From: Tetracentron sinense
Taxonomy: Eukaryota; Streptophyta; Magnoliopsida; Trochodendrales; Trochodendraceae
DNA length: 64,000 bases
Assembly: GCA_015143295.1 (NCBI GenBank)
Contig: CM026562.1
Span: 14,164,041 to 14,228,040 of the forward strand
Direction of reading: 5' to 3'
Shown: one piece after another, positions 44,828 through 57,235 of the stretch
How positions within the stretch are numbered: the stretch's first letter is position 1
Layout of the letters: the number at the start of each line of letters is the position of its first letter
Position numbers and translations under genes: made by a program
Notes under the pieces: model-generated
What the model saw: only the letters and a program-made list of their open reading frames with translations
Told to the model about the DNA's origin: nothing
Database searches by the model: none

Positions 44828-46384
44828 GATCTAATCAAATGACAAAATAGATAGTATTAGGGATCTATTGTATTCATTAATACCAATTAGATTATGGGTC
44901 TATTTCTAATGGTATTGTCAATTTGGGAAGAATCAATTGGCATTGAAAACCTAGACACTGGCTTAATGTGATCCCGACTTTGGGCATATCATCACATCGC
45001 CTTGAATAGGCAAATAGAAACTATCTTCTCCAATTTCACATATCTCATCTTGTAAATCCTGGATCATTCGATCTTCTGTCTGATCTATAAGGGATGTTAT
45101 ACTCACGCTTTGGCGTTATTGTATAATATCTCTTATTCATGTGCCCACCTATCATGAACGTAATAAACACCTAATGAAAACTCACGCTTTGGCGTTATTG
45201 CTCCCACTATTTGCTTATTCAGTTTTCACCATGTTCACTCACAGGTGAAAACATATAAATAGATATCATCTCATGATAAAATAAACAGTAGTTATCATCT
45301 CATGATAATAAAACATTAGTATACGAGATTAATCGTTATGGGTCAATAAATTAAAATGCATAGATGCAAGGGAATGTGATAAGATTAAAGGTAGCTCGCA
45401 AACTCCTTCGCGATCCCTTCCTTTATCATCTTATCTAGATCACATCGCAACATCCTCCTTCACAGCATCTCTACCAATGCATCAAATAGAATTTAAATGG
45501 CATTAGGAAAACCAGTATTCTATTCGCCCTTTTCAGGGAAACTGAATGAATCTGCCCTTTACAGAATGCCAAAACCTACTACATATTAACCTCTAATATG
45601 AATGTATGAATGATAAACAATTTATCATAAATATGACCCATAACTATAATCTCATATAAAATAGATGCTACATGGTGATGGAGTACTTTTTCTTATTTTT
45701 AAATGGATTTAAAAATTGATAACAATTATCAAATCGCCCGATAAAAATCTATATCTTATATAGATGAAACCCTGGAAAAAATAGAACAATTATATTTTCC
45801 ATAAAACAATTTTCATAAAATTATTTAAAATATACGATAGAATTTTCTTAAAATCTCTACAAAATTTTATTTCTTTCCCGAATACAAGATCCTTTCTCGA
45901 ATGCAAGATCCTTTCGTATAGATTGGTTCTACTATTATCCGAGATTGGTTCTATTTTTATCCAGGATTAAAATAAAAAATAAGAGAATCGAAAATCCTAA
46001 ATATGATCATATCATAAATTAGGGTTTTATAATTTTTCGAATAAAATCTATTTATGGGAAAAATCATTTATTAATTATTTTAAACAATTAATAAGTATAT
46101 ATTAAATGATCAAATCATTTAACAGGAATTTGAAAATAAACTCTTTATTTCAAATTTAATTATATCACATATAATATTAGATTTTAAAATTTATTTAATT
46201 ATCAAATCTCATTCAATAATATAATAAATATTTATTTATTCATCTCATGAACAAATAAAATAATAAAAACTACGAGCAATATTAAATAGATCTAAATTAA
46301 TTCATCTCATGAATTAAATCATCCATTTAATTACCTTATCAAAATAAACAAAAAATACTCCTAACCATTAGCTCTGATACCACT
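44828..46384 (-). promoter_or_regulatory. Leader and primer binding site of element F
   Basis: About 1.5 kb noncoding, with a twice-repeated ACTCACGCTTTGGCGTTATTG (45101-45120, 45181-45200). The primer site TGGTATCAGAGC (minus) is at 46371-46382. The portion at about 45822-46090 is unrelated to the corresponding portion of H although both flanks match. Confidence 0.8.
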
Positions 46385-48558
46385 TATAGAGGGATCCGGA
46401 TAAAAATTTATGCGAAAACTGGATCCCCTAGATCTTAACACCATAGAAAGCATCAAAATTATCTAAGAGTTTTAGTCATATCACCTCGGTGAATGCTTTT
46501 CACCGGTGAAGCTTAATCTACTTGAATCGTCAGAACTCTTTGTAGAGATTTCTCCGAAAAAATACTAGAAGCTCGATCCTTGTTGTTCGCTATCCCCACG
46601 AAGCTTTACAATCTCCTTTGAAATTATAGAAGCAAGAGAAAGAAGATGGATCAATGGTAAAGACCTTCTATCACCAAAAATACTAAGGTTCAAAACCCTA
46701 GATTTGCAAAACCCAACTTTGGACTACCTAGTAGCTCACGAAAATCCCTAGGGGTCTCCCTAAGGTCTCACGGTTTTGAGAGAGAGAGGAGAGAAGAGAA
46801 AAAATTCTGGAGAAAAGTGCTTAATGGTCTAAGGTTTTGGGGTATATATAGACTAGGATCCTATCCTAATCCTACTCCAACTTGATCTTATCTAGTAGGA
46901 TTTATTAATTAACAATAACTCTTATTATTAATTAAATAAAATCCTACTTAATCTATAACAACTTTAGTTATAGTAATCATTCTAATTAAAGAGTCCATAT
47001 TATAAGAGGATTCCTTAATTAAAAGGGATAAGTCAACATCCTAACTCAAAAAAGGAAACCTAGTCAAACTAGGAGACCAACACCAAGGGGGGGGGGGGGC
47101 GTGAGCTTCTATGGGGCGTGGGTTTTGAGGAGTTAAAATTCCTTATTGTAATTCAATTACAATAACATCTTAATCCTAATTGCAATCCAACCATTGGATT
47201 TTAATTCCATTATAAAAGGAATTATATTTCAGCAATTATTCAATTAAACAAATCCTAATCCAATTAGGATTCCTCAAGTGGGCGCCCCACCCTAAGGTTT
47301 AAACCCATGGGCTTTAGCCCATATTAAAGGTCCATTTTAATGGGTTTATGGATATAGGTCAAACCCATTTCCCCTTTAATTATGTTAATTAAATAGTTAT
47401 CAAAATAATCCCTAGATTTAAATTAACAATTAATTTAAACTAGAGATTAAATTTTAATCTATTTAATTAAATGATTAACTTTTAATCACTTAAATAATTG
47501 ATTAACTTTTAATCAATTAATGAGTTTGTATTTCTTATGTGAGCACCTCCACAGATTGCTCTGGGACATTATCACTTAAATAATTAATTAAATGAGTTTG
47601 CAATTGAATCCCAGTGTATGAACATTAACCATTACGGATCCCGCCACATGAACTTTTAAATTCGATTTATCCTTCCAAATACATTATCCCTAATGGGCCT
47701 TCAAGATTAACATACTATCTAACTCATAGCCCATTGCAAATCATCCAGGTTTCCAAGACTTATGATTAAGCCATAAGAAACAATTTCTCATGAAAAGCAT
47801 TTTGAGAAAATCCTTTTATAAGTATAATACTTTTTAATAAAAGTATATTTCAAAACTTATTTTGTTTTCATAATCACCTGCGTAGGATTTGAACTTAATC
47901 AATTGTCTTACCCGAAACTTGGATAGTCTCTCAAATTAATGAGCATGGATTTCTTGTTTGAAATTCATCATGACTCAAACAACTTTCTGACTATCTAACT
48001 GTCACTGTATTGTATTCCCTAAGTTAGAAAATACGTTGGTGGAATCAAAACAGTCAGATCACCGCTCAGTCATAGATGAACTCATCAGATCTAAGGATCA
48101 TCGAAACCGTTCAATATGAATGAGAGACCAACTATCTGATAGTATGTTTATGCAAGAGGTCTCTCATTGAATGCAATCAGTTAGTGTACATTTAAGCACC
48201 CATATGCTGATGTGTAGTCTCCACTACAATAGTTCGAGATAGAACTAACATCTCAACTATTGAGAACATCTTAGCATTCTAGTAGCCATATAAGTGAAGT
48301 GTCTAGCTTCACCCATAGCTATGACTATATAAGGTATAAGGAACTGGAAAGTTATATCCCCCTGTGATAATCTAATCACATAACTTTCCTATAATATATC
48401 CTATGGACTTTTATCAATATCTCATATCGTATAGATCATCTCATGATCATGGTCAATTACCCATAATGAATACACAATAGATTATGAAGAAGCATATATT
48501 AATCAAATTAATAAGGTTCTAACAATCTAAATGACTTTTCTAGACATCATGTCTAACA
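46385..48558 (-). repeat. 5' LTR of element F
   Basis: Minus strand TGTTAGACATGATG... from 48558; same family as solo LTR C and H's LTR. TATA-like CTATATATACC near 46845-46856. A run of ten or more G lies at about 47089-47099. TTCTC (48559-48563) should be half of its target-site duplication. Confidence 0.9.
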
Positions 48559-49052
48559 TTCTCAATCTCCTCTTTCACTCTCTCTAGATTTGGGGTAAGC
48601 CAAAAACCCCCAAATGCATTTCTATTTATAAGCTAACGGTTTTAACCCTTGATTTCGGGTCTAAAAAAAAAACAGAGTTCCTCGATGACGATTGATTGTC
48701 CACACTCTAGTAAACTTGCCTAGATTTCTGTCTCCATATGATCGATCATTATTTTGTGACGATCGATCGTCCATTATCCAGTGAGTTGCCCAGGTTTCTG
48801 GGCTCATGACGATCGATCGTCGATATGTGGTGATCGATCGTCAATCCCAATTTTTCATCCTTTTCACCTGCAGACCCCTTGGGGTGTTTCCAACCTTGCT
48901 CCCATGCTTTTTAGGGTCTTAAACTCCCTTCTTCATGCTACCCATGGGTTATCGACATCCAATTCCTCATAATTTATTAATTGGACTACATGAAAAGCCA
49001 ATTGGTTATGAAAACACTATTCATTATGTACGAAATGTTTCAGGGCACTACA
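48559..49052 (-). repeat. LTR L, start portion, with GACGATCGATCGTC cassette
   Basis: A TATA-like CTTATAAATAG (minus) lies near 48628-48640. Four copies of TGACGATCGATCGTC or near relatives lie between 48685 and 48850, in the same relative place as the cassettes of A and D but with a different core. Confidence 0.75.
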
Positions 49053-50524
49053 CCTAAGTAAAGGTAATGCTATTATTCATGATGATCTTTTTGGTTGACC
49101 AAATCTGGATTGACCGATATGTTAATATCCTATTTGTTTGTGCCCCTGCTTCAAAAAGAATGAGACAATGAAAATGGTTACCTCTGAGATAGTGTGAAAG
49201 TCACTATTGGATGCAAACAGTATGAAAATGGCTACCGATGCGGATAATAATTATCTATTTGAGTTGTTAGTGTGAAAGCCCCTGCTGCCAATAGCTAGGG
49301 CTACCTACTCAATCAGTGTGAAAGTCACCATTGGAAGAAAATTTTGAAAAAGCCAAGAAAAGAACTCCAAAATATAGCTAAGTTTGTCATGAAGAGAAAA
49401 GGAAAGACAAATTGCATAAAAGATGAATACGGGTGAAAATTAGCACGTGTTCTACAAATGTTAAATTCAGGATATAATTGGTTTGACTTCTAGTGTATGA
49501 GTCACCTTGAGTCCCTGAAATGCAATAATGTCATAACCTTAATCATGGGTTGAAACCTCCTAAAGAGTCAAATCAGAAACCTCACTACACACACTATGCT
49601 TCAAAGTAAAACTTTTCACTAAATGTATCTTGGTTGTTGTGTTTGTTATTGATCACCCATGTGATTAGTATAGGTGGATATATCCTCAGTTAGCCAAAAC
49701 TTAATGATATTAAATTTTGGATGAACAATCTTTTGACTCCCTGGAAATTGATGTATATATATGTGATTGTAATGTGGCTAAATAGATGCTTGTTTTCAAG
49801 GGGAGTTTCTGTTTTTGACTGATTTGGAATTGAACTTGATTGTGTTTAGTAAATGAATAATGGTTTCAAAAGTGTTTTGAATTAAGGGGGAGCTTTTGAC
49901 TTTGGCTATGGATTGTTTTTTGTTCTTTCTTACTTTCCTATCATGTTATCTTACTCTATATTTTATGGATAGGGATTGTGTGGATTCTGGTTTCCATGAA
50001 TTATTTTGCGATGTTCAGCTATTTTTGACTTGTGATGAATGACTAGTTCCATGTGTCATTTTTTTTGGATACTACGTCTTGATGCTATCTATCTGTGGTG
50101 AATTTTTCATATCTTGTTTGATAGCATGTCTTGAATGGATGTACTCTTAAAATCTGTTGAGCGATATTGCCATTTTTCCTCGCATATTGTTTGGTTATAT
50201 GATGCTTTGACATTCATGTCAAAAAGTGGGAGAAATATTGAAAAGGTTGAATTACTCCATTGGTTGATTTTGGTTCACTGGTGTTTTCCCACTTTATATT
50301 TCTCATGCTTCACTTGGTTATGTGTTTAAGCATGTGCAGGTGTTCAGATCAAGTTGACATAAAAAGATCAAGCGGTTTGAGTTGAAGTGAAAAAGGTTGT
50401 GCTGATTTTTTGTCAAAGGTTGTAATTCTGAGTCATGTAATTGATTAATCTCCATGTTTGGAAGTGTGTATCGAGTTATGTACTTCAGCTGGTATTTTGT
50501 CACGGAATTGTCAAAGGGGAAGAT
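49053..50524 (+). other. 3' noncoding region and polypurine tract of element K
   Basis: Carries the three-copy GATAGTGTGAAAGTCACTATTGG module (49180-49330) shared with G. Additional purine-rich tracts occur at about 49797 (AAGGGGAG) and 49884 (TTAAGGGGGAGCTTTTG), the kind of repeated polypurine tract known from Sireviruses. The last tract (CAAAGGGGAAGA, 50512-50523) precedes the LTR. A 64-codon ORF at 50135-50329 has no recognisable domain and I do not call it. Confidence 0.75.
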
Positions 50525-51767
50525 TGTAAGGTCATATTTTGTATTGGCTTAATTCCGATGTCAAAATGGTGTCAATGTAAATCTAGTGTCGCTGTTCCTC
50601 TGGTTGATGAAGATTGGTGATGATGAAGCTCCAAAGACTCAAGAGAAGTATATTCTGGTTTCAAGCTTCGCGCACACTCTTAGGACGGTAAGTGACATAG
50701 ATACCTAGTGGTTGCTATAGGTGGAATTGTCTTAAAACATCATAATCATACACCCTAGGTCATTAGAAATTGACCCATGTAATCTTAATAGCCTTCAGAT
50801 GGTCTTTATAAGGTATTGGATGTTGAAATAGGGGTGACAATACAGAATATTCAAAATTTGCATAGGCCGTTTGAACGCCCAGCCTGGCCGTTAGAACGCC
50901 CAAGAACGGCCAGCTGACCGTTCGAATGGGCATGATAAAATCAAAAATAGTAGCTTGTCTGGCCTCCCGTTTTTAACCGTTTTCATTTAATTCCAAGGCC
51001 GTTAGAACGCCCCTCATGGCCGTTCCAATGGACCTCATATTTTTGGTTTCTAAATACATCTGAATTCTATTTTGGCAAGTGCTATTGCTTTGGTTATTTA
51101 TTGGATGATCTCTTAGCTCATTCTAAGGAATTTGAGAGAGAGTTTAGAGACTACTCTGAAGATTTTAGGGTTCTTAAATCCCCACTTGGTGGATTATCTT
51201 AGTTCTCCTCTATCATGATCTAGTTGATGCAAGATCGAATTGTTCTATCTTAAGTTGCATCGGTTGATCTCTATTGTTGTTAGAGATCTCACTAGAGGTG
51301 TATTTCGTTCATTCAAATTTAGTTTGAACTTTATGTGAGTGTTGATTGACGTTACCAAAGCTGTCGAGGACGGAGATCGATCGTTGGATCGTGATTGAAA
51401 CTTTGAGAAAAGTTGGCCGGTGAGGAGCCAAAGCTGCTGTTGCAAAGATCGAATGAGGAGTTCATGGTTGTTCTACAAGACGGAGAATCTGTAACAAGGA
51501 ACAGTGATTGGTGTCCGGTTGGGTAAGATTTGGTCTTGTGTCTGATAAATTATTCTCATAGTGGATTTTGTGCTGGACTAGGTCCTATGGTTTTTCCCGA
51601 AAGGGTTTTCCATATAAAAATCTTGTGTGAGGTGGATTGCTTGTCTTCTTTTCTTTCCACACTTGTTTGCTTTGTTTGTCATAACTATGATTGTTAATCG
51701 ATAAATTAAAATTTGGTTGACATTGTTAGGAAGACCTATTCACCCCCCCCCCCCCCCCTCTAGGTCA
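50525..51767 (+). repeat. 3' LTR of element K (about 1.24 kb)
   Basis: Starts TGTAAGGTC, matching the LTR start of G (TGTAAAGTC). The first about 70 bp and several inner blocks align with G. The right end is set at CA 51766-51767, just after a run of about 16 C; this edge is the least certain. Confidence 0.75.
50865..51035 (+). repeat. GGCCGTTNGAACGCCC cassette in K's LTR
   Basis: GGCCGTTTGAACGCCC, GGCCGTTAGAACGCCC (twice), GCTGACCGTTCGAATGGGC and GGCCGTTCCAATGG occur. It lies about 340-510 bp from the LTR start, near the place where G's LTR has GGGTCGACCC repeats. Confidence 0.75.
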
Positions 51768-52035
51768 AAGGAATCATTGAACAATGGATATTTCAAAGAT
51801 AAATCTTGGGTAATAGTTATGGAAGAAGAACTAAATCAATTTGAAAGAAACAATGTATAAGATTTAGTACCTAGACATAAAGATAAATCCACCATAGATA
51901 CAAAATGGATGTTTAAAACAAAAACGATGAATATGAAAACATTGTAAAGAATAAAGCAAAATTGGTAGCCCAAGGTTACAACCAAGAAGAAGACATAGAT
52001 TATGAAAAAACTTTTGCTCCAGTTATGGGAAGATA
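51768..52035 (+). pseudogene. pol: Element M: N-terminal RT fragment (Sirevirus-like copia)
   Basis: In shifted frames it reads WVIVMEEELNQFERNNV, then a stop, LVPRHKDKSTIDTKWMFK, then a shift to the KARLVAQGYNQEEDIDYEKTFAP-type motif. At most about 80 codons remain. Confidence 0.7.
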
Positions 52036-52370
52036 TATGTGTTTTGAGAAAATGTATGGGGAGATAAAGAGTATCTATGTATGTTGTGTTGTGTGTGTAA
52101 AATGATATATGTATGTTTTGTAGTGTAGTGTTTAGTGCACCTTTGCACTTTTTGTACTTGTTAATATTTGACATATATTGGTAACATGTGCTTATAAATG
52201 ACTTATTTAACTATATACAAATGAATAGAATTTATATCATGATGAACATGTTAAAATTCATTAATGCATATTTAAAGGAGCTTACCTCAAAAATTCATTT
52301 GATTTATATATTGAGGGGGAGCTTATTCACATTTTATTCCATTATTATGTCCTCAGCAAAAATGGGAGAT
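52036..52370 (+). other. Element M 3' noncoding remnant
   Basis: AT-rich with TGTGTTG-type repeats. It includes TTGAGGGGGAGCTT (52311-52324) and AAAATGGGAGAT (52359-52370), polypurine tracts of Sirevirus style, just before the LTR. Confidence 0.6.
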
Positions 52371-53016
52371 TGTTAGCCCTATAGGTTACAACTATAGAGA
52401 CCCTTAATGATTTTGATGACAACACAATAATGAAATGACCATTGTGTTATTAATGTCTCTATTAAGTTTATGTGAAATTCAGTTTATAAAGAACATTAAC
52501 ATACTATCCAAGACGCATAACATGAAATTGAGACAAAGCATTAAAATGGTCCACAATCAAACCATAAAGCAATCCATCCAAACAAGTTGAAGATCATACC
52601 AATCCTTGCAAAAAGACTAGACTCTGTGACATAAAGATGAAGACTCACTTGGAAGCAATCTTGGTCAATAAAGAAGGTCTTGAAGATAAAACCAAAGAAG
52701 ATGAATCAAGATCAAGCTTGAAGGGCATTGAAGACTCTCTCCTAAGAAAGTTAGAGGCTTTTTCATTTCTAGTTGAGATCTTAGGACTTTTGTAAAAAGT
52801 CCTCAAAGGTTAGAAGATTGAAAGCTCAAGTACCTAAAATGAATCTTAGGAACCTTAAAGCATCTTTGCTTATTCATTATAAAGCCCTAGGACATCATTT
52901 GAAGGAGTAAATTCTTGATAAAACCCACGCCATTGCCCAATTGGAAATACAATCATCTAGGTTTGTGTAGACGGCATTTCTGTGAAAAAATAGAAATCAG
53001 TGACTGATTTCCTGCA
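52371..53016 (+). repeat. Element M LTR, truncated
   Basis: Starts TGTTAGCCCTATAGG after the polypurine tract and runs about 645 bp to a junction with element H pol at about 53010-53016. No recognisable end CA with flank. Confidence 0.65.
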
Positions 53017-55415
53017 TGACATATCCGGTTCTATACATAACATGGCATACATTAGGCTCCCAACTGCCGAACTAAGGGCACCTCTTTATCTGCTCGATCT
53101 CATCACTGTGTAAGGGGCATCTTAGACAGTGGGACCACCAATGTCCTAAAAAGGATGAGTTTTGTACTTACAACACTCATACTTAACCTAGCAATTCTTG
53201 TCTATGTAGGAAATTTGGCTCAATCCAACCTTCGGCATTTTCTATCTCTACATCTTTATTCAGAGACTATATGAGGCCTCTCCCAATTCTTTCATGATAT
53301 GTGTGAAAAGACATTCGTAACTTATGACAACACCACTACCTCATTCCCACTGAGTAGGAGGGTCATCTACATAAAGAAGTAAGTATACTACCACTCTCCC
53401 ACTGTCCTTCTTGTATATACAAGATTCTTCCAAATTCTTTTGGATTCCAATTCTTTGATCGAAAGATCAAATCTTTGGTTCCAGCTTCTTGAATTGTTTC
53501 AAATCATATATCAACTTGTTGAGCTTGCATACCATGTTCTCCTGGTTAGGAGCAATGAAGCCCTCTGGTTGCTTCATATAGATGTCTTCATCTAACATTC
53601 ATTAAGGAAAGTAGTTTTGACATCCATTTGCCATATCTCATAGTCATGGTGTGCAGCTATAGCTAGCAATATCCTGATGGATTTAAGCATAGTAACAGGT
53701 GAAAAGGTATCCTCATAATCACCTCCTTGAATTTGAGTATAACCTTTTGCAACAAGTCTAGCTTTATAGGTCTCCAAGTTTCCATCGGCACCCTTCTTCC
53801 TTTTGTAAATCCATTTGCATCCAATTAGCCTTATACCATCTGGTGGATCTACTAAAGTCCAAACACCGTTGTTATACATGGAATCTATTTAAGCATTCAT
53901 AGCCTTATTCCATTGAGATGCATCTACATCCAATGTAGCTTCCTGATAAGTATTAGGATCTTTATCCTCATCATCAGGGGTAACTAGATAAACTTCATTA
54001 TTGTAATACTGAAGTCTATCCGGTGGTCTAGAAACTCTTTCAGACATTCTCAGTGGAACAGAATTAGGAAAAATTAAAGTGGAAGGATTAGGTTCAGGTT
54101 GGATACTGGCTGTGTCGTCTTTCATCTCATGAAATTCAACTTTCTTAAGGAGATCCATTTCTTCCTCCAAGAAGGTGGCATGAAGCCTAACAACTATTGT
54201 TTGGTCCGCCTTGGAGTAGAAATAGAAACCCTTAGTTTATTTTGGATATCCTACAAAATTCCATTTCTCTATCCTAGATTCCAATTGAGTGGGTTCGAGT
54301 TTATGAACATGCGCAGGACATGCAACCCCATACCCTTAGAATTTGTAAACTAGGTTTTCGTCCAGTCCACAATTCATAGGGTGTAAACGGAATAGACTTA
54401 GATGGAACCCGGTTTAAAATATAAATGGCAGTTTGTATAACATATCCCCAAAGATATAAAGGAACATCGGCATGGCTCATCATAGAGTGAACCATATCTA
54501 ATAAGGTCCGGTTTCTTCTTTCAGAAACTCCATTTTGTTGAGGACAGGCAGGACTTGTCCATTGCGAGATAATCCCATTATCCCTTAAGTAATCCATAAA
54601 CTCATTGGTGAGGTATTCACCACCTCGATCTGATCGAAGTGTCTTTATGGTTTTGTCAGTTTGATTCTCAACTTCTAATCTGAATTCTTTGAACTTTTCA
54701 AAGGTGTCAGATTTGTGTTGCATCAAATAGACATATCCATATCTGGAATAGTCATCGGTAAATCTGACAAAATACCGGTATTGACCTCATGCAACAATGT
54801 TAAATGGACCACATACATCACTATGTCTTAGTCTTAACTTTTCTTTGGCTCTTCCTACCTTTTTAGAGTAAGGCTTCTTGGTCATCTTCCCTTTGAGACA
54901 AGACTCGCATGTAGGGAGTGGTTCTACCTTGAGGAAGTCAAGGAGACCATCTTTTACTAACCTCTTGCTCCTATCAAGATTAATGTGACCAAGTCTCTCG
55001 TACCAAAGATAAGTAGACTCAGTGCAATGTCTCTTCATTCCAGATATTCTAGATGATGAGACATTGTCACTTTGCAGACATTCATTATTTACCAATGGAA
55101 ATATCAAATAAAGACCATTAATTTGATTACCAGTTATCAAGGCCATTCCATATTTCTTAATTTCAACAATTGAATTAAAATTGATAGAGAATCCATAAAA
55201 TAAGAGTCTAGATACTGAAATCAAATTTCGATGTGTTGAAGGCACATAAAAGCAGTCTTCTAAAATTAAAGTCTTTCCATTAGGTAAATAAAGAGTAAAT
55301 AAGCCGATTGACTTCACTGCAACATTTGCACCGGAGCCAACTTTAAGCTTTTACTCCTATTTGGTCGGCTTTCTGGTTTCCTTGAACCCCTGCAAAGAAT
55401 TGCAAATGTGTACAG
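53017..55415 (-). pseudogene. pol: Element H pol (pre-integrase, integrase, RT)
   Basis: Pre-integrase region 54787-55317 (KRHCTESTYLWYERLGHINL, CESCLKGKMTKK); integrase 54301-54726 with LRSDRGGEYLTNEF and NGVSERRNRTLLD; linker and RT start 53592-54170 (SRPPDRLQYY, WTLVDPPDGIRLIGCKW, MDVKTTFLN). Beyond the displayed frames the RT can still be read with stops: YVDD near 53355, KELGEAS near 53290, and SAVGSLMYAML to about 53030, where it ends. Many frameshifts occur. The protease is gone. Confidence 0.83.
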
Positions 55416-57235
55416 TGAAAGTATGCCTCTTTTTAATTTTTAGAAAAACAATTCTTGGGAGGCATACATCGAATCCCAAGATCTGATTAAGATTCTAATT
55501 GATTTTATTCAATAAAGGTAGGAATAACATTCACCTTTGCGACTTTGAAATTGTTAAGTCAAATCCACGTTAGAATAGTACTCGCAAAACTTCACAAGTG
55601 TCAAGTCTCCTGTCGATTCACACGAATCTTCTTTTTTCTTTAAAGCTTTCTCTAATGGAAGCTAATGGCCCTTCCAAATTTCCAGCTCTAGGATCTTGAA
55701 ATAAATATTCAATCTTTATTATCAAGAACATTTCTTGATGATCAAGATCCTTGATCTTCTTCTTCTTGATTATTCAAAACTTAGAACACATAAGAGAAGA
55801 AAGGGGAGAGGGGTGATCGTACAACTCTAATAGAGAGAGAGAGGGGGCGTGAGGTATTTGAGGAGAGGGAGAGAAAGATCCAAAAATTCTGGAAAATTAA
55901 TTGTCCACAAGCCTTGGACGTCCACCTCTATTTATAAGGATTTGGGTTGCTTGTAACTCAAGAGTCCACTTTCTAATCCAATTAGAATTCCTCAATTTAT
56001 TTCCTTTTTGATTTCTCCTTAATTAATTAGGATTAATCAAGATAGAAACTAACCTTATCCATTAGTGTCTAACTAATCTTGTTCTTATCCTAATCCAATT
56101 AAGATTCTTTGATTAGCAAGAAACTAATAGAATTCTTGTCTAAGAAGGAATCTTTAATTAGTAACTAACTCTAACTAACTAACTAACCTTATCCAACAAA
56201 TATATTAGTTATTAGAAACTAATTAAATAAATATAACAATTATTATTTCCTCCATGAAGTGGGCGTCCCACCCTAGGTGGGCCCCACTCCACACGCCCCT
56301 AAGGGTTCTAAACCCCTATTGGTCACTTTAATTATTCTTTTAAAATAATCTCCAATGGGTCCTACCCATTTGGTTTTTCACATCTAATGTGATTCACCTT
56401 TTAGAGCTTCACTATACCATATAGTGATTACTTAGAAAAATTAATTAATTTAATTCATAATTAAATTAAATACTTTAAGAAGTTCCTTGTGTGTGGGATC
56501 TAAAGGGGTCTCCTATTTCCGGTTGTGGGATCAAGTACTCAACCTTTTGGTTAAAGCATTATTACTAGGAAACACCTTTCCTAACACTCCATTAGGATCA
56601 TAGAATGTTATCTAAGTCCCTGGACTTCCACCAATCACAATAATGTCCATTAACACAATGTGACTAACCTCCAGAAATTAGAGAATTGCTTGTAAGTACC
56701 ATCTCACAATATATTTACAAATAAATCCTTCCACATTCCGATATCACTTGTAAGCTTCCGGGATTGGAACAATTTCACTGTCTAGTCCCTAGCTTATGAA
56801 TAGAACCCTTTCTCATGATTACTTTTTCATTTAACTGAACCTCCAAAACACTTTTGAAGAAACATTAGAAAAGAACTGAAATATATATTTATATATACTT
56901 TTCCATATTGAAAATATCAACTTCGATAAAGACCATTTTACCGAAAAGCACCAGTACTGGATTTAACAGTTCAGTTCAACAAGTATCACCTTGATATCAT
57001 TATCTCCAATAAAGTAGTTGTGGATTCCTTATTGAGTGTTTACACACTTCTTCAAACACTGTGTACATGAACCAATGTACCCAGAGTTAGTCCTGTGTAT
57101 TGGACATTGCCGATTGACACATCAAAGTCATATAGACAAATATTTGAGAAGATGTTAACCTCTCAGGTCTAAGGACAATTTGTCAAATGGATAACCCTAA
57201 TACAATCTGACAGTGTATTCTATAGGGTATCCACC
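55416..57235 (-). repeat. E-family LTR fragment inside element H
   Basis: TGAAAGTATGCC at 55416 is the exact terminus of this LTR family (compare 37324). The fragment is colinear with about 37324-39080 and then stops at 57235, where H gag resumes in CCACCAAGAATTTCC. F has CCACCAAGGATTTCC at the same place, so the joint has short homology. About 430 bp of H (equivalent to 43966-44394 of F) are missing. A TATA box (CTTATAAATAG, minus) lies near 55928. Confidence 0.85.

Larger units (their letters stand above)
42026..48558 (-). mobile_element. Element F: copia of the C/H family, 3' side deleted
   Basis: 5' LTR 46385-48558, primer site, leader, gag, protease, integrase and the N-terminal part of RT lie on the minus strand. 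The RT's second half, RNase H and 3' LTR are missing; the left break is at about 42026, directly against L's LTR. It is closely similar to element H. Confidence 0.88.
41948..49052 (-). mobile_element. Element L: gypsy LTR insertion, interrupted by copia F
   Basis: CCTAA at 41943-41947 and at 49053-49057 flank it. The left piece (41948-42025) matches the end of D's LTR (TACCCCCTAAGAGTTAAG). The right piece (48559-49052) starts TGTAGTGCCC on the minus strand. Only about 570 bp of a roughly 2-kb LTR remain, because a deletion removed most of it together with the 3' part of F. No gypsy internal sequence accompanies it, so it was most likely a solo LTR. Confidence 0.82.
40371..51767 (+). mobile_element. 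Element K: 3' half of a Sirevirus (Ty1/copia), split by solo LTR L
   Basis: Continuous in order once L (41948-49052) is removed: RT C-terminus and RNase H (40371-41465), 3' noncoding region (41466-41947 and 49053-50511), polypurine tract, and 3' LTR (50525-51767). The RNase H sequence (GSLLYLTASRPDI, RYQASSKESHLLAIKRI) is of the SIRE/Maximus type. The 3' region matches element G on both sides of L. The 5' half is missing. Confidence 0.85.

Noticed and set aside
50135..50329. Env-like gene in K's 3' region
   Set aside because: The 64-codon frame has no conserved counterpart in G and no signal peptide or fusion-like pattern that I can support.
51742..51758. Long C run (and G run at 47089-47099) as a quadruplex-type signal
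   Set aside because: A homopolymer next to an LTR end, likely slippage or assembly noise; no pattern of spaced runs.
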